From NCBI GenBank assembly GCA_932521025.1, contig OW051473.1, positions 186,001-250,000 of the forward strand: a stretch of DNA of 64,000 bases, given 5' to 3'. A program made the position numbers and the translations under genes. Of this stretch, positions 1-11,320 are shown in pieces (within the stretch, counting starts at the first letter, position 1; every line of letters begins with the position of its first letter). The DNA is from Oscheius onirici. Its lineage: Eukaryota; Nematoda; Chromadorea; Rhabditida; Rhabditidae. Below the pieces are notes generated by a model. It saw only the letters and a list, made by a program, of their open reading frames with translations, was not told where the DNA came from and searched no databases.

Positions 1-1387
1 AATAAGACTACGCTTTCCCAGCTTGAAGAATTTAATAGATGCGGGATTACTGACAGACAAAGAGTTGTTGACTATTCGTAGTTTGACAGACGTCTCGCCG
101 GGAATAGCATGGCTGACACCGTTGCACTGGACACAACAGTTGATAGCTAACGAGGTAGTTTTTCCGTGAACGTTTTTGAACAAGGTTTGCAAAGTCCTTC
201 CAGTGGCCAGTTCCAAGGTATCCCACGTGGGGTCAACGCGTGGTATTCACTCTACGGGCACCCTACGCACAACCCTGTGGAGCCCAAAATGCATAGAAAA
301 AACACCCCACGGGGTACAGCGTGGATTAAATCCCACGCGCTTGGAACTGGCCACAGGGCTAAAGTTAGGTCTTCCCAATTCAATCTACCATTTTGCTCTG
401 TCGAGGACCCACAGCTTCTTTCATTCCCCTCTTGTCACTCTGTTCCAGTCACGCAGTCCCAGTAAGAAACTGTCAAAGTCATAAGAACCCTTCGCCTACT
501 AACTTTTCCTGTCTTGACTGTGAAAACTAATTTGCGCACAAAGCTCCCTTCCTTATCCTCAATTAGCAGAGAACGAATTTTCGTCATAGTTTGAATCCAA
601 TCGTATTGCCATTTAATGGAAATAATTTGTAAACGGAAAAGAGTGAGATAGTATTAAAGATCGCTTAGTACGGGCAGAAAGCGTAAGAAACTAACATGTG
701 ACTAAGAAATTGTTTCAGATTGCTGCTGGAAACGGAGATCCCTATTATATAACGACGCTAAACGCTGAGCTCAAGACTTATAGATCCTCATTCCGAAAAC
801 TTTTTTGCTACGATTGGGTGTGTGTTCCACTGGTCTATACTCAGGTATCTTCATTGTCTTTCCGAACTGAGATATAAGGTTGCCGCTCTTGCCACATATG
901 CCCATTTTGCCTTTTGCCTGTTCGGACGACAGTTTGTTACCGGCATGGTTGATTTCTACGTTCCCGTTTTTACCATAGTTCAGTTTTTGTTTTTCGTCGG
1001 ATGGTTTAAGGTACGGTTAGCTTTCTGCAGGTTTCTTCCAGATTTTCAGGTTGGTCAAGATCTGATGAGGCCATTTGGTCTGGACGATGATGATATAGAA
1101 CTAGCGTATATATTGGACCGAAACTTAGTCACATCTTTCGCGATTGTCGATTGCTTACAAAACCAAAAACCACGTAATAATTTTGTAAATTTTTTTCCAA
1201 CACTTTATGTTCAGCTGCTTGGGAACCGGATTACTATTGGGGCCAAGCTCATTCTAAGCGAGATGGAAGCTCGTTGGTATGGGGACGGATAGATTTAAGC
1301 AGAAACAATCATAAACATCCACCAAAATTACACACGTATGCGGAACTGGGTAGGCCAGAAGACGACGATTCTTCTGACCATAGGTAA
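1..1387 (+). CDS. Bestrophin-family anion channel, 3' part (left end cut)
   Basis: C-terminal half of a bestrophin, the pentameric calcium-activated chloride channel of plasma membranes. Exons read as 1-154, 719-844, 879-1010, 1050-1173 and 1215-1387. Visible family motifs are [13 protein letters not shown] (the human family has YDWISIPLVYTQ), FGRQF, a hydrophobic helix [17 protein letters not shown], and the acidic cluster GLDDDDIEL followed by ILDRNL, which forms the calcium clasp in known bestrophins. The order and splice phases match the complete bestrophin at 40.3 kb on the same strand, so the two are paralogues. The N-terminal pore (neck) exons lie left of the window. Oddities: the 845-878 intron would be only 34 nt and ends TATAAG, and it has no counterpart in the 40-kb copy; the first intron is long (564 nt) and holds an inverted repeat. 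It could be an intact gene or one starting to decay. Confidence 0.8.
204..353. repeat. Inverted repeat inside a bestrophin intron
   Basis: The 14-mer TGGCCAGTTCCAAG (204-217) returns as its exact reverse complement at 340-353, and related TCCCACG words lie inside both arms. It sits in the 564-nt first intron of the partial bestrophin. The 150-nt size suggests a small foldback or MITE-like element, but no target-site duplication was established. Confidence 0.5.
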
Positions 1388-2139
1388 CGTTTCCAATACT
1401 AGTAAAAATGTCGTGTTCAGATTTGTTGTGTGGTAGCAGAATCAATAAAATGTATAAAATAATATTTGTTTAACAAAATTCATTGGAGCTTAAAGACACT
1501 TGTTACTACTTTCTTGTTAGAATATTTGAAAATTATACTGCAGTGGGCCCCCGCTTTCGTATTTGTTAACGAAACGGAATATGCCGTTATTTCACTAATT
1601 TTCAAACATATCTTGTGCACGATGACTCTGCTCATTCTGTGTTTGTGACTCGCAAGATCACTTTTTGGTCCGAGTTGAGCTGCTCTTTGCTGATATGATA
1701 GCAATTCTTTCGGGTCGGAGAAGGGTTTTGAATAAACAAAAGCGCGCGAGAAACCTTGTAAAGATTTTTAAAGAAGGAAAATCTACGATTAATATATTCG
1801 AAAGGTTACAGGAAGAAGCATAGAAGGATAATATTCAAAAACATTACCAGGTATTCAAATTGAGAGAATTTCTTCGATTATATCGATTGTTTTTATGAAA
1901 CATACTAAACGTTTTTTACAACGGATTATCTCAGTACAGTGAAAGAAAACAGCATTATGCATGTTTTCAAGTTTTTCTTGTGCTGCAGACTGATTATGCC
2001 CAATCTGTGACAGGGCGGTGAGAAGGGCATATTTGCTCTCTTACGCTAGATTCTCAGCCTATTGCATTTATCATCAATCAGAGGCGAAGCGGGGTATATA
2101 GACTGACAACTTTTCAAAAAGTCACTTGTTCGAAAGAAA
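1388..2139. other. Intergenic, no gene seen
   Basis: AT-rich spacer between the bestrophin stop and the first FAAH gene. Only short incoherent ORFs occur and I see no conserved motif. Confidence 0.6.
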
Positions 2140-4161
2140 ATGTTCGAGTTAGACTGTCCTTTGACCAATGAAGTTCTTGACATTGTCTGCCAAGTCTACT
2201 TCGGACTGGTTACATTCTTCTTCTGGTTCGTGAACCAGTTTATTCCTAAGCAGACTGTTCCACCCATCAAGAATCCCCTTCTTCTGAAGTCTGCCACCCA
2301 GCTAAGAAGTCTTCTGAAGACTCGGAAGGTTAAAGAGCTGTAGAAACGGTCCGACAGTTGAATCATAGATCAAGTCCTCGCAAATCATTGAAGCCTACAT
2401 TGCCAGAATTGAAGAAGTAAATCCAATCATCAATGCCGTCGCCTTCAAAAACTACGAACAGGCCAGACGCCACGCAAAGAAGGCCGATGAAAGACTAGCA
2501 GTTCTGAGTGACGTGGGATTATTTGAAGTGAGTTTTTCTAATTTTTCTGGACAAACAGCCGACTAAAACATTTTCTAAATGCTTTATTCAGCTCTTCGAA
2601 TCCAAGCCTCTTTTCGGACTACCCTTTACTTTGAAAGATTCTATCATGGCAAAGGGGTTCCCATGCTCCAGTGGAATATTGTCAATGAAGGAAGCACATT
2701 CTTCAATGCCCGAAAGCAACTCTTCAGTTCAGGGGTAAAACACTTTTATACTTACCAATTTTCATTATTCAGACTCCTCAATGCTGGAGCCATCCTCTTG
2801 GCTTCAACTACTGTAGCAGAGATGTGTTTGTGGACTGAGACAAACACTGTGGCTTTTGGCAGAACTAACAATCCTTACGATACCAGAAGAATTGCTGGAG
2901 GGTCATCAGGCGGAGAAGGTGCCCTGCAGGGAGCGGGAGCTTCTCTGGTAATTTAATTATCCGAACATGTTTTAAACTGGTCTTTCAGATGGGTCTAGGT
3001 GGAGATATTGCAGGGAGCATAAGAAATCCGTCCTTTATGAACGGAATTTTTGGACTACTTCCTTCGCAATGTACGCTTTCTCATCTTACATTTTAACTGA
3101 GACATACAGATCTGTGTCCCGGCGATCATCACATTCCACCCACTCCGCCGGGTAGTTACAAAGAAAAGATGCTTCGAGTTGGACCAATGACCCGATTTGC
3201 AGTTGATTTACCGGTTATTACAAAGGTGAGTGTTAGTCTCCTAATAAGTGTAGTAACATCGTCCAATCACGTAGAAAGAAAATTAAATTTGCCGAATAAC
3301 ATTTTGCCCTATTGATATTTTAAGGCCATAACGTCAGGAAGACTCTGCAGTCAAGCTGACACCAAAATTCCGAAGAAAATCAGAATTTTCTACGCCGAAG
3401 GAATCACTCACAACAAAAGAGTAGAGCCCTATTCAACTGATACTGTGGATGCTATGAAAAAGGTGTCGTTGTCATTTCTCAGCAATGTTGATAATTTAGG
3501 CTGTCCGTCATTTTGAAGACAAACACGGTGTCGTGGCTCAGTGCATTTCACTTCCCGAAACTGACGAGCTTCTCAGAATGTGCGGTGCTAGTATTTTTGA
3601 AGAAGGGGAGCCCAATCTATCTACTCTTCTAACAGTAAGGCAATTTTTGCAAAACGACACATAAGTTATCTTTAGCCACCAATTCAACCAGCCGTCGAGA
3701 TTTACAAGTCGATCAGAGGAGAGTCAACGTTTTCCTTTCCTCTGATGCCGATGTGTTTGGCTCCATGGTTTAATGGTTTCACTTCCGAAGACTACAAACG
3801 TCTTCAAGACAAGAGAGAACGTTTCAAGAGAAGCATCAACGAACTTCTCGGTGATGATGGTGTGCTGTTCTGGCCAGGATGGCCTACCCTTCCTCAATAC
3901 CACGGGGAAACTGTGGTCAAGCAAACAAGCTGGGCTCACACCTGCTTATTCAGCATCCTTCTCCTTCCAGCTATTCAATGCACTATGGGATTGACAAAGG
4001 GTGTTCCAAATGGAGTTACTGTAAGTTTTTCATGTTTGGAAATCTATACTGGATACTAGATTGCTTCTAAGCAAGGCAATGAGAAGCTTCTGATTGACCT
4101 GAGTCAAGACTTGTCCGACGCTTTCGGCGGATGGGTTCCCCCTGGAGGAGTCCATAAGTAA
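2140..4161 (+). CDS. faah: Fatty-acid amide hydrolase-like serine hydrolase, copy A
   Basis: Amidase-signature enzyme of the FAAH type, which hydrolyses N-acylethanolamines at membranes. Ten exons (2140-2328, 2369-2527, 2592-2734, 2773-2947, 2989-3070, 3110-3225, 3325-3462, 3500-3634, 3676-4020, 4060-4161) give 527 residues, close to the roughly 530-580 of the family. Residues about 15-35 are a hydrophobic membrane segment containing FFFWFVNQF. The Ser-Ser-Lys triad is in place: Lys131 in TLKDS, Ser208 in GGSSGGEG, Ser232 in GGDIAGS; the serine spacing of 24 equals that of mammalian FAAH. The oxyanion loop reads DIAGS instead of the usual DIGGS, a Gly-to-Ala change absent from the neighbouring copy. 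Tandem to copy B in the same orientation, with several shared intron positions but three extra introns. N-acylethanolamine hydrolysis is inferred from family, not shown. Confidence 0.9.
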
Positions 4162-4186
4162 TACTGATCAATTCTTGTTTTTAAAG

Positions 4187-4192
4187 AATAAA
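4187..4192 (+). terminator. Poly(A) signal AATAAA of FAAH copy A
   Basis: Canonical AATAAA 26 nt past the stop codon of the first FAAH gene, so the 3' UTR would be very short. Confidence 0.7.
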
Positions 4193-4199
4193 TAGTTCC

Positions 4200-6180
4200 T
4201 TGATATCTTTGCATATCATCTCTTGTTCTATCGCTTGAGCCTTTTAGTTTTCCGAGAAAAAAAACACCATAATTTTTTAGAAGGATTTTCTACAGATTTT
4301 AGTATTCCAAATGAGTACGAAGATTCTCATGTACTATATTTTTTGTTCCCGACCCAGACAAGCTTAAACATAGGCAACAGTTTCCTTCTTTATTGGGACA
4401 ATAGAAGGTATGGATGACAAACCAGGAAATACTTCCGGCGTCGTAACTTTCAGATCTTTGGTCGACCACAAAAAAGAGTCTTTTGTTCCGTATCATAACA
4501 GGGAATAGAATCTCCTTACACTAATCGAAACTGGAGGTTTGGATATTTAATGTCATTGATCCAACTCTCCATTTGGCAACAGGAAATTGCTCAATGATGA
4601 GAAGAGAAAAAAAATGAACGTTTTTTGGACTGTGTTCTATAAGAAGTCTGCTAAATTGCGGCTTATCTAAAATTATATTGTCACGATGTTTATTTCATTA
4701 TCTGGCCCCCAAAAGTACCTCCCATTATTGTTGCCAAGCAGTTTTTATGACCCAAAGTTACGCCAAAAATAACTAACGGACCTCGTGGCTTTGCATGTTG
4801 CCATTTTTGTATATTCCAGATTTGTTTTGATTTGTCCATTGCTCCGCGACTTTTCATTAATAAACCCGGTGGCCAGACACTTTTTTCTGCCATTTTATCA
4901 ATTATCAGCTTGTGTGAGTTTTTGAAATTGGCATTAACTCTTATCAGTCGTTTTTTATACTTATAATCCGACAAGAGTCAATTTTGGAGGTTTGCTTCCT
5001 TATTAGTTTTCAAGCACGTGGGGGAAAATCTTTTCTGATTGATTCGTCCTAAGTGAAAATGCCACTAGAAGGTGCGTTGAGGCGTCGTTTAAAACTAAAT
5101 GACTGTCACGCTCCGTTTTCAACTTCAAAAAACTTATTAACCGGGTATACTTCGAAGTCAGGAATAGTCAGGAATGACTTTAGAACAGCAGAAACACAAA
5201 CATTTCGAAAAATGGTCGATCACGAAGTTGGACACACAAGATTTAGCAAAAGAACTTTTTTGTGGCGGAATCTAACGCGGATGTCTTAGCGTCCAACCCC
5301 TTAGTGTCTATAATCGGCCACAGACACAGAGACTCGAAGATAATTTTAAATAGATAAATAGGGCAACAGATGGAACTTACTTTCTCGTGTTCTGATCTTT
5401 GAACCAACCTGAAATTTAACTATTGTTCTTTCGTAGCTGTCTGATCAAGATCAAAGATCCCACAGTTCTAATTTTATTCGACGCTTTCTACATGATCTTA
5501 CGGCTCGAGTACACGAAAAGTACATGTGTTCCGTTTCCATTGTGAGCAATGGTCTACGTAGACAATGTATCAGTTTCGGGGGAAAGTGCGCCTTAAAAAG
5601 AGTGCCAAATCCAAGAACAGACACTCGTTTATCGCCATGTATTCTTATCACGAGGAAATAGCTGCTGCTCTTCTAAAGATCACCTTCCTGGTCGACTACT
5701 CTCTGAGGGAAACAGGTGGGCTTGGCGTTTCCTCTGCAGTACAGCAGCTTTTTCCAAATCACGTTTGTCCTCTCGAACTCATCAATCATCTCTCTAGGGC
5801 AAAAAGTAGAAAAGGCTACTTTTGCGGTTGCTCCATCGCTCACTTCAGCTCTAGCCATCTTGCTATGCGGCAGAGAAGCTAGAACTTACAGTTCACTATT
5901 CTGCCTGAGATAAACTGAGTTTAATGAAGCTCGTTGTACAGTCATCTTTTGGAACATGATCTCTTGGTTTATCGATTTTCATGACCTTCGTTAATTGTTG
6001 TCGCTTAGCTTCCGAACTTTTCTTGTGCAGCTTGCATTTTTCGCGCGTCTCTCGACCTTGTTTATGGTCAAAGATTTTTATTTGTGCCATTGATATCGCT
6101 CGGAACCAGTTGCCCACCCAAGCTGTGAAACGCGGTAGATCGCAGCACTCTTCTTCTTTTTGATTTCTCTTTGTCAGAAA
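4200..6180. other. Intergenic between the FAAH copies; unresolved ORFs
   Basis: About 2 kb between the two hydrolase genes, too far apart for a standard nematode operon. Short ORFs occur on both strands around 5050-5900. One plus-strand path (exons near 5565-5719 and 5800-5912 across a GTGGGC...CTCTAG intron) and one minus-strand ORF (5858-5673) are both open over the same bases. Neither matches a family I recognise, so I do not call a gene. Confidence 0.4.
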
Positions 6181-6184
6181 TCTC

Positions 6185-6197
6185 TTTGTCTTTTCAG
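6185..6197 (+). other. Probable trans-splice acceptor of FAAH copy B
   Basis: A strong TTTGTCTTTTCAG acceptor ends two bases before the start codon at 6200 with no coding exon found upstream. This fits addition of a spliced leader. An upstream noncoding exon would give the same picture. Confidence 0.55.
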
Positions 6198-6199
6198 CA

Positions 6200-8332
6200 A
6201 TGTCGTGCTCTTGCCGGATTGCCGATCAGCTCACTATCGTTGGCGACGTCTTAGCTCAACTCTACTTCCGCTTCTGCAGCTTCTTCTTCTGGTTCATCAA
6301 CCTGTTCATTAAGAAACAAGTCGTCCCTTATCCCAAGAACCCTCTTCTTCTCAAGTCCTCCACAGAAATCAGAAAGCTGATGAGAACCAGACAGGTAGGT
6401 ACAAAGATCTTTTTTGTGAATAAATAAAGTAAACACCCAACTCAAAAGATTGAAAAGATAGTTCGGAAAGGACGTGTTTTCCAATTTCCTTTGTTCGAAT
6501 CTCAAGCTATTCTGAACAGGAAATAATTTCATAACACCAAGGGAAACTTTTTGATATACCTCAAACATTTAGAGAGTTGTTTTGCCTAGGTGCTTGCAGC
6601 GAAGAATTGGTCATTTTGTACTGGTAATACAAGAAAAAAACAAAACATTAAAAAACTGGAAAACTTTAACACGAATACTTTGTTTCCAGCTCAAGTCTAC
6701 CGATCTCATCGAGGCGTACATTGCTCGCATTGAAGAAGTCAATCCTCTCATCAACGTGATTACATTCAAAAATTTTGAAGAAGCTCGTAAAAAGGCTCAA
6801 GCAGCTGACAAGGAAATCAGCGAATTGAATGATGGACAACTGCATGAGGTGAGAAGAGATCATGTTCTTGTACATGTCATGTTAAGCTCTACGAAAATCG
6901 TCCCTTCTTTGGAATGCCGTTCACTTGCAAGGACTCAATGCAAATCAAGGGTAAGCCTTGCACCATTGGAATCTACTCGAGAAAGCAGAAGAATGAGCCA
7001 AGTCCCGTGACAGCTGCTGCTATACAAAAGTAAAAAAATCATTAACCAAAATTACTAAATTTTTCAGCATGTTCGACGCCGGGGCCATTCACCTGGCAAT
7101 CACTACAGTTCCTGAAACGTGTCTTTGGGTGGAGACTAACACTATCGCTCACGGAAGAACCAACAACCCTTATGACACGAGAAGAATTGTTGGAGGATCT
7201 AGTGGGGGAGAAGGAGCCATTCAAGGAGCTGCTGCTAGTTTAATGGGACTAGGAAGTGACATTGGAGGCAGCGTTCGAATTCCGGCTTTTCACAATGGTG
7301 TCTTTGGAATGATTTCAACGCCCGGGGCCATTCCACTTGACGGACACATTCCTGGCACGCCGCCTGGCAGCTATAAGGAACAGATGGGCAAAATTGGACC
7401 TTTGACTCGTTTCGCAGAGGACCTTCCCATGATGCTTAAGGTTCTGAGCAAAGGAGCCATCAAACAGGAAGAAAAGGTGACGTTGAAGAAAATGAAGATC
7501 TTCTACGTAGAAGGAATCACTCATAACAAAAAAATTGAGCCGCAGTCTGAAGTCACAGTGGAGTCTATGAAAAAGGTTGGTACTTGAAAACTACTTAGAA
7601 CGTTCGGCTATCTTTTCTCTTTTGTCAAAAAAACAAAAAGTCCAGGCCGTTCGTCATTTCGAGGACAAGTACGAAATCTCCGCTCATGCCATCTCCCTTC
7701 CGGAAACTAAAGATCTTTTGAACATGTACGGCGTCAGTCTTTTCGAAGAAGGAGATCCTGACTTTCGTTGTACTCTCAAAGACATCACTGTAGGTTTCTC
7801 AAATAATCTGTCTTCAAATATTGTTTAGAAACTGTCAGAACCTCTGAACTGCTGGCTAGAACTGCTGAAATCCATTTTCGGTTTTTCGGAATTCTCCTTC
7901 CCAGTAATGACTCTGGCGTTGGCACCCTGGTTCAGTGGTTTTAGCAGTACGGAACACAAGCAGCTTCGGGAAAAGAGGGATCGTTTCAAGAAGAGAATTG
8001 TCGAGCTTTTGGGCGACGATGGAGTTCTTTTCTACCCCAGCTGGCAGACTCTTCCCCAATACCATTGGGAAACTGTAGCTAAACAAACGTCTTTTCCTCA
8101 CACTGGAATGATCAATATGCTTGTATTGGCTGCCGTTCAATGCCCGATGGGACTCACCGTTGGCGTTCCTAATGGGGTTCAGGTAAAACAATTTCATCGT
8201 GATGCTTACAAAAACGTACAGATTATAACGAATCAGGGAAATGAAAAACTTCTTCTCGACATCGCTCAAGAAATTTCGAGCCAGTTTGGTGGATGGGTTC
8301 CACCAGGAGAGGAGAACAGGAAGGACCTCTAG
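6200..8332 (+). CDS. faah: Fatty-acid amide hydrolase-like serine hydrolase, copy B
   Basis: Second FAAH-type amidase, 537 residues from seven exons (6200-6394, 6690-6848, 6887-7029, 7068-7575, 7646-7789, 7829-8182, 8222-8332). N-terminal hydrophobic anchor around residues 20-40 (SFFFWFINLF). Catalytic residues: Lys133 in FTCKDS, Ser210 in GGSSGGEG, Ser234 in GSDIGGSVR, the standard family loop. It resembles copy A closely in the core (NNPYDTRRI, FYVEGITHNK, LLGDDGVLF) and has lost, or never gained, three introns within the region that copy A splits. Expected role: membrane hydrolysis of fatty-acid amides, by family. The start is fixed by the acceptor just upstream. A 295-nt first intron contrasts with the roughly 40-nt introns elsewhere. 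Confidence 0.92.
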
Positions 8333-8391
8333 AGAATCTTTGTAACCACTTCACATTGTAATAAGGAATATGTGTGCTTTGAAAGTTTTAT

Positions 8392-8397
8392 AATAAA
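8392..8397 (+). terminator. Poly(A) signal AATAAA of FAAH copy B
   Basis: AATAAA 60 nt after the stop of the second FAAH gene. Confidence 0.7.
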
Positions 8398-8692
8398 CTC
8401 GCATTAAAATTGACTGTCATCCTATCCACTTGACTATCTATATCTACCGCCAGGATTAAAATTGATATATTTTCACTGGTAGTCGGGCCATACGTTTACT
8501 ATTCTGGCTGTAGTTGGCTGTCCAGCTCGGAGCGGTATCTTTACGCCCCCCAAACTTGGGTTTTTGGGGGTCGGCGGGGGAAATCTAAATTTTCCGGCTC
8601 TTGTTTGCATTTTCCAGCTTTGTTTCAGTGAGCATAGTTGTAGTCCTGATCAAGCTCTACAACTTTGCAGAACATTGCATAGCTTGGAACCT

Positions 8693-8734
8693 GCCTGTCC
8701 AGCACTCCAGATTGCCTGTCCAGCACTCCAGATT
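8693..8734. repeat. 21-bp tandem duplication
   Basis: A 21-nt unit beginning GCCTGTCCAGCACTCCAG occurs twice head to tail in the intergenic DNA after FAAH copy B. Confidence 0.75.
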
Positions 8735-8986
8735 GTCACAAGTGACGTAATTTGAGGAGGCTTTTGCGAGTCTAAATGAAATGCTCCTGCCTAAAAGGCT
8801 ACAAAAGCTCGCGATAATGATGCTAAAATCACAAGGATGATAACTTTAAAACAGAGTTAACAATTGGGCCTTGTTGAGTGCTCTCTGCTGCGATTCCAGA
8901 CTTGTTGCGGCCTTCGTCTGATTTTCGTGACGCTCTTCTGTGACTGAACGAAGAGAGCATGTACGAATTTGCTCATCTTCCAGTTT

Positions 8987-9190
8987 AAGTAAGGCAAACA
9001 TAGGAACCTACAAGCACTCTGTTACACATTTTTACTAAACAGGAGACAGCCGTGGTCTCCGCTTTAATTTGTGCCAAGAGCTGAAGATTAACGTTGTCTT
9101 TCCTGGTTTCATTGACGGTCTCCTCAACGACTCGAGGCTTTTTGTGAGAACCATTGTCCGGCGTCTTGTTGATGTAACGAGAAAAGACTC
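8987..9190 (-). pseudogene. Coding-like ORF remnant, unknown family
   Basis: A minus-strand ORF without an early ATG. Its sense frame has a coding-like composition (charged, with words such as TPDNGSHKKPRVVEE and LLAQIKAETTAVS). The start TPDN...KKP resembles APDN...KHQKP in the minus-strand remnant at 9.7-10.3 kb, suggesting both derive from one duplicated gene. No start, splice pair or family could be fixed. It could be an exon of an unrecognised gene instead. Confidence 0.3.
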
Positions 9191-9409
9191 GTTACGTATA
9201 GTTTATTAGTGATACAGGGCGTTTATATAGCGTTTGGTGTTATGTCTGGCGGGAGAAATAAGTGTTTAAACCCTGACCACCAAGACATAGTACAGAGTTC
9301 CATATAAATACGGTTTATTAGCTTAGCAAGTTATAACAATAGATGATAAAGAGAAAGCAATCTACATTACAATACGATTCCGCTCTCTTCCAGACACTGC
9401 CCGCTCAAT

Positions 9410-9421
9410 GGGGGGGGGGGG
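9410..9421 (+). repeat. Poly-G tract (12 G)
   Basis: Twelve consecutive guanines on the plus strand in intergenic DNA, a G-quadruplex-prone homopolymer that is rare in an AT-rich genome. Confidence 0.9.
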
Positions 9422-9598
9422 CATTTATATACTATTCCGATGAAGGTCGGAACAATACGCGAAGTATTTGGGTATGATTAAGAATGTGGCGCTAGCGCCA
9501 TCAATTGACTTCATCAGCATCTTCGGCATGCTCCACATTTACAATTTCTCATATGTCGATGGGTAGTATCTTTTTACACCGAATGAAATGAATCAAAA

Positions 9599-9723
9599 AG
9601 AATGTAAATCTCCTGAAACGTTTTATGTATTCACTGACTTTCTCGGAGAAACAAAAAATTTCAAAAGTCCTGCTGTGAACGGAAAAAGGAAACGGAGAAA
9701 AGAACTTTGAATATCCAAAATCA
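9599..9723. repeat. Direct repeat, copy 1 of a 125-bp unit
   Basis: This 125-nt segment is repeated at 10189-10313 in the same orientation with a single visible mismatch (A/G near the left end). The unit includes a possible minus-strand exon (frame containing EIFCFSEKVSEYIKRFRR), so the duplication looks like a copied piece of a gene. Near identity implies a recent event. Confidence 0.85.
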
Positions 9724-9737
9724 AATCAAAAGTACGT

Positions 9738-10310
9738 TTATTTTTTAAATCGAGTAACAATGCGGCTCTGAGATGCAGGTTGTCTGATGTAGGTGCACTT
9801 TTTTCCGGACTTCTGAAGGTTGACTTCAGCTTCATCCATGAATTGGTCCAGCTGGTCACTTGGCTCAGCGCATGCTTGATGGGCTCATTTTAAGAACTCC
9901 GGCGATGTAAGTTGCCACACTGTAATTTATAAAAGGTTTAGAAACGCGATGAAATTAGCTTACTCTTTATATGGCTTTTGATGTTTCGCATGAACATTGT
10001 CCGGGGCATTGACTGAGTAGAAAGCCGAGTGAATCGCCTCTTGCATTATTGCTCCTACAAACAATTGGAACTTTAGGGCTGATTCGTTAATTTCTCTAAA
10101 ATCAAAATAGTCTTGCTTGTTAACCTGGGCTCAAAGAAAAAAATTCGCTTTCGACGACAACTATTCGATCCGGGAGAGAGAATGAAAGAGAATGTAAGTC
10201 TCCTGAAACGTTTTATGTATTCACTGACTTTCTCGGAGAAACAAAAAATTTCAAAAGTCCTGCTGTGAACGGAAAAAGGAAACGGAGAAAAGAACTTTGA
10301 ATATCCAAAA
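9738..10310 (-). pseudogene. Three-exon coding remnant with a frame break
   Basis: Reading the minus strand, three coding-like stretches follow each other: about 10300-10150 (EKVSEYIKRFRRLTFSF), 10130-9962 beginning VNKQDYFDFREINE and including MQEAIHSAFYSVNAPDN, and about 9880-9738 (EPSDQLDQFMDEAEV, ending RIVTRFKK then TAA). Splice consensus between the first two and after PYK is reasonable, but the last stretch cannot be joined without crossing a TGA. An AATAAA overlaps the stop (9742-9737 on the minus strand). The family is not recognised. Best read as a gene with one disabling shift, or a missing short exon. Confidence 0.35.
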
Positions 10311-10313
10311 TCA
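10189..10313. repeat. Direct repeat, copy 2 of the 125-bp unit
   Basis: Partner of 9599-9723, 465 nt away. It lies at the 5' end of the minus-strand coding remnant, whereas the other copy lies just beyond that remnant's stop. Confidence 0.85.
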
Positions 10314-10856
10314 GGAGACTAGGAGAAACTGCTGAGTGTGAGTTGCGATCGATGCGAGCGGGAGTATTTAGGGGGCACGGAGATCGTGCTCATAGGTCCA
10401 GCGAGCCACGTGCCCTAATTGATTATCGCAATCAAAACTTCCGAACAATAACTCCTAATCTTTTGATTTCGGATATACTAAGTAGACGAAAGTTTGCCTT
10501 GAAGGCTGTAGAACAGAACTGGCGGGAAAGCGCGCTGAATCACGCAACAGGGCAGCGCTGATTTTCTGGAACGGAACTAGCAAGAGACAAAGAGATAGCG
10601 TGCGACACTTACTGACAGGCGGACAGAAACCATTCAAGTTTAAAGCAATAGATCTTTTATCGGCTATGTAAAACCTTTATAGTTTGGAAGGTTGGAAGGA
10701 CGCACTGTGAGCCGCTATGACAGAGCTTTTTTTGGATAGCGTTCAGCATGGTCCGTTTGTCTCGTGTTTGTTTTCTTTCGATCTCTGAACTCGTTGAATT
10801 TTGCGGTTAACACGTCTAGTACTATTTCCGGGTTCGAATGCTTATAATTTTCGGGC

Positions 10857-11311
10857 ATGGATCATATGTTGAAAACGGATACAAATTGCTTGGGCTGTCC
10901 GTACTGCCCCGAATCCACTAGACATGATATCTTTACTGACGACTATGTGATTGAGAAAATGAATATGGATGCTGCTGTGAAAACATTTTATTTCTCTCCA
11001 AATAAACGTCATAATATTGATACCCATGAAAAACAAAAAACTTCGATGAAGAGAAACTTGGGAGAAAAACTAAAACTGTAGAGCTGTTGCACGAAGCTGG
11101 CGTTTGAAATCTTTTGGGGAGAATACACGCGACAATTGTGATTGTTGTAAAGAAAAGGCCAGAAAAGACAAAAAGCATGACAGGGATGAGCTGCGGGAGT
11201 CACATGTTATTTAAAATAAACAAATGGAATGGAAAAGTTAAAAAGCCCGAAAATCGTTTCAATAAAATGAGCTTTTCGAGATCACCGTATTATCAAAGCA
11301 ACATGATATAG
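10857..11311 (+). pseudogene. Frameshifted coding remnant
   Basis: An ATG-initiated frame reads about 60 residues with a Cys cluster (CLGCPYC) and DIFTDDYVIEKMNMD. The coding-like text then continues in another frame (FDEEKLGRKTKTVELLHE), then a third (GENTRDNCDCCKEKARK) and a fourth (KINKWNGKVKKPENRF). Shifts fall near A-runs and no splice pair explains them. This is the pattern of a pseudogene with several indels, or of poor assembly. Family unknown; the spaced cysteines hint at a small metal-binding protein but this is a guess. It is convergent with the intact small gene at 11.3-11.8 kb. Confidence 0.4.
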
Positions 11312-11320
11312 ATTGTGAGA

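Noticed and set aside
166-484. Overlapping 99- and 102-residue ORFs
   Set aside because: They lie in a bestrophin intron across an inverted repeat and have no coding composition.
4690-4974. 94-residue minus-strand ORF after FAAH copy A
   Set aside because: Unspliced, no motif, and the region reads as AT-rich spacer.
5053-5912. Possible Tctex-like or other small gene between FAAH copies
   Set aside because: Plus- and minus-strand frames are both open over the same bases and no exon chain gives a recognised domain.
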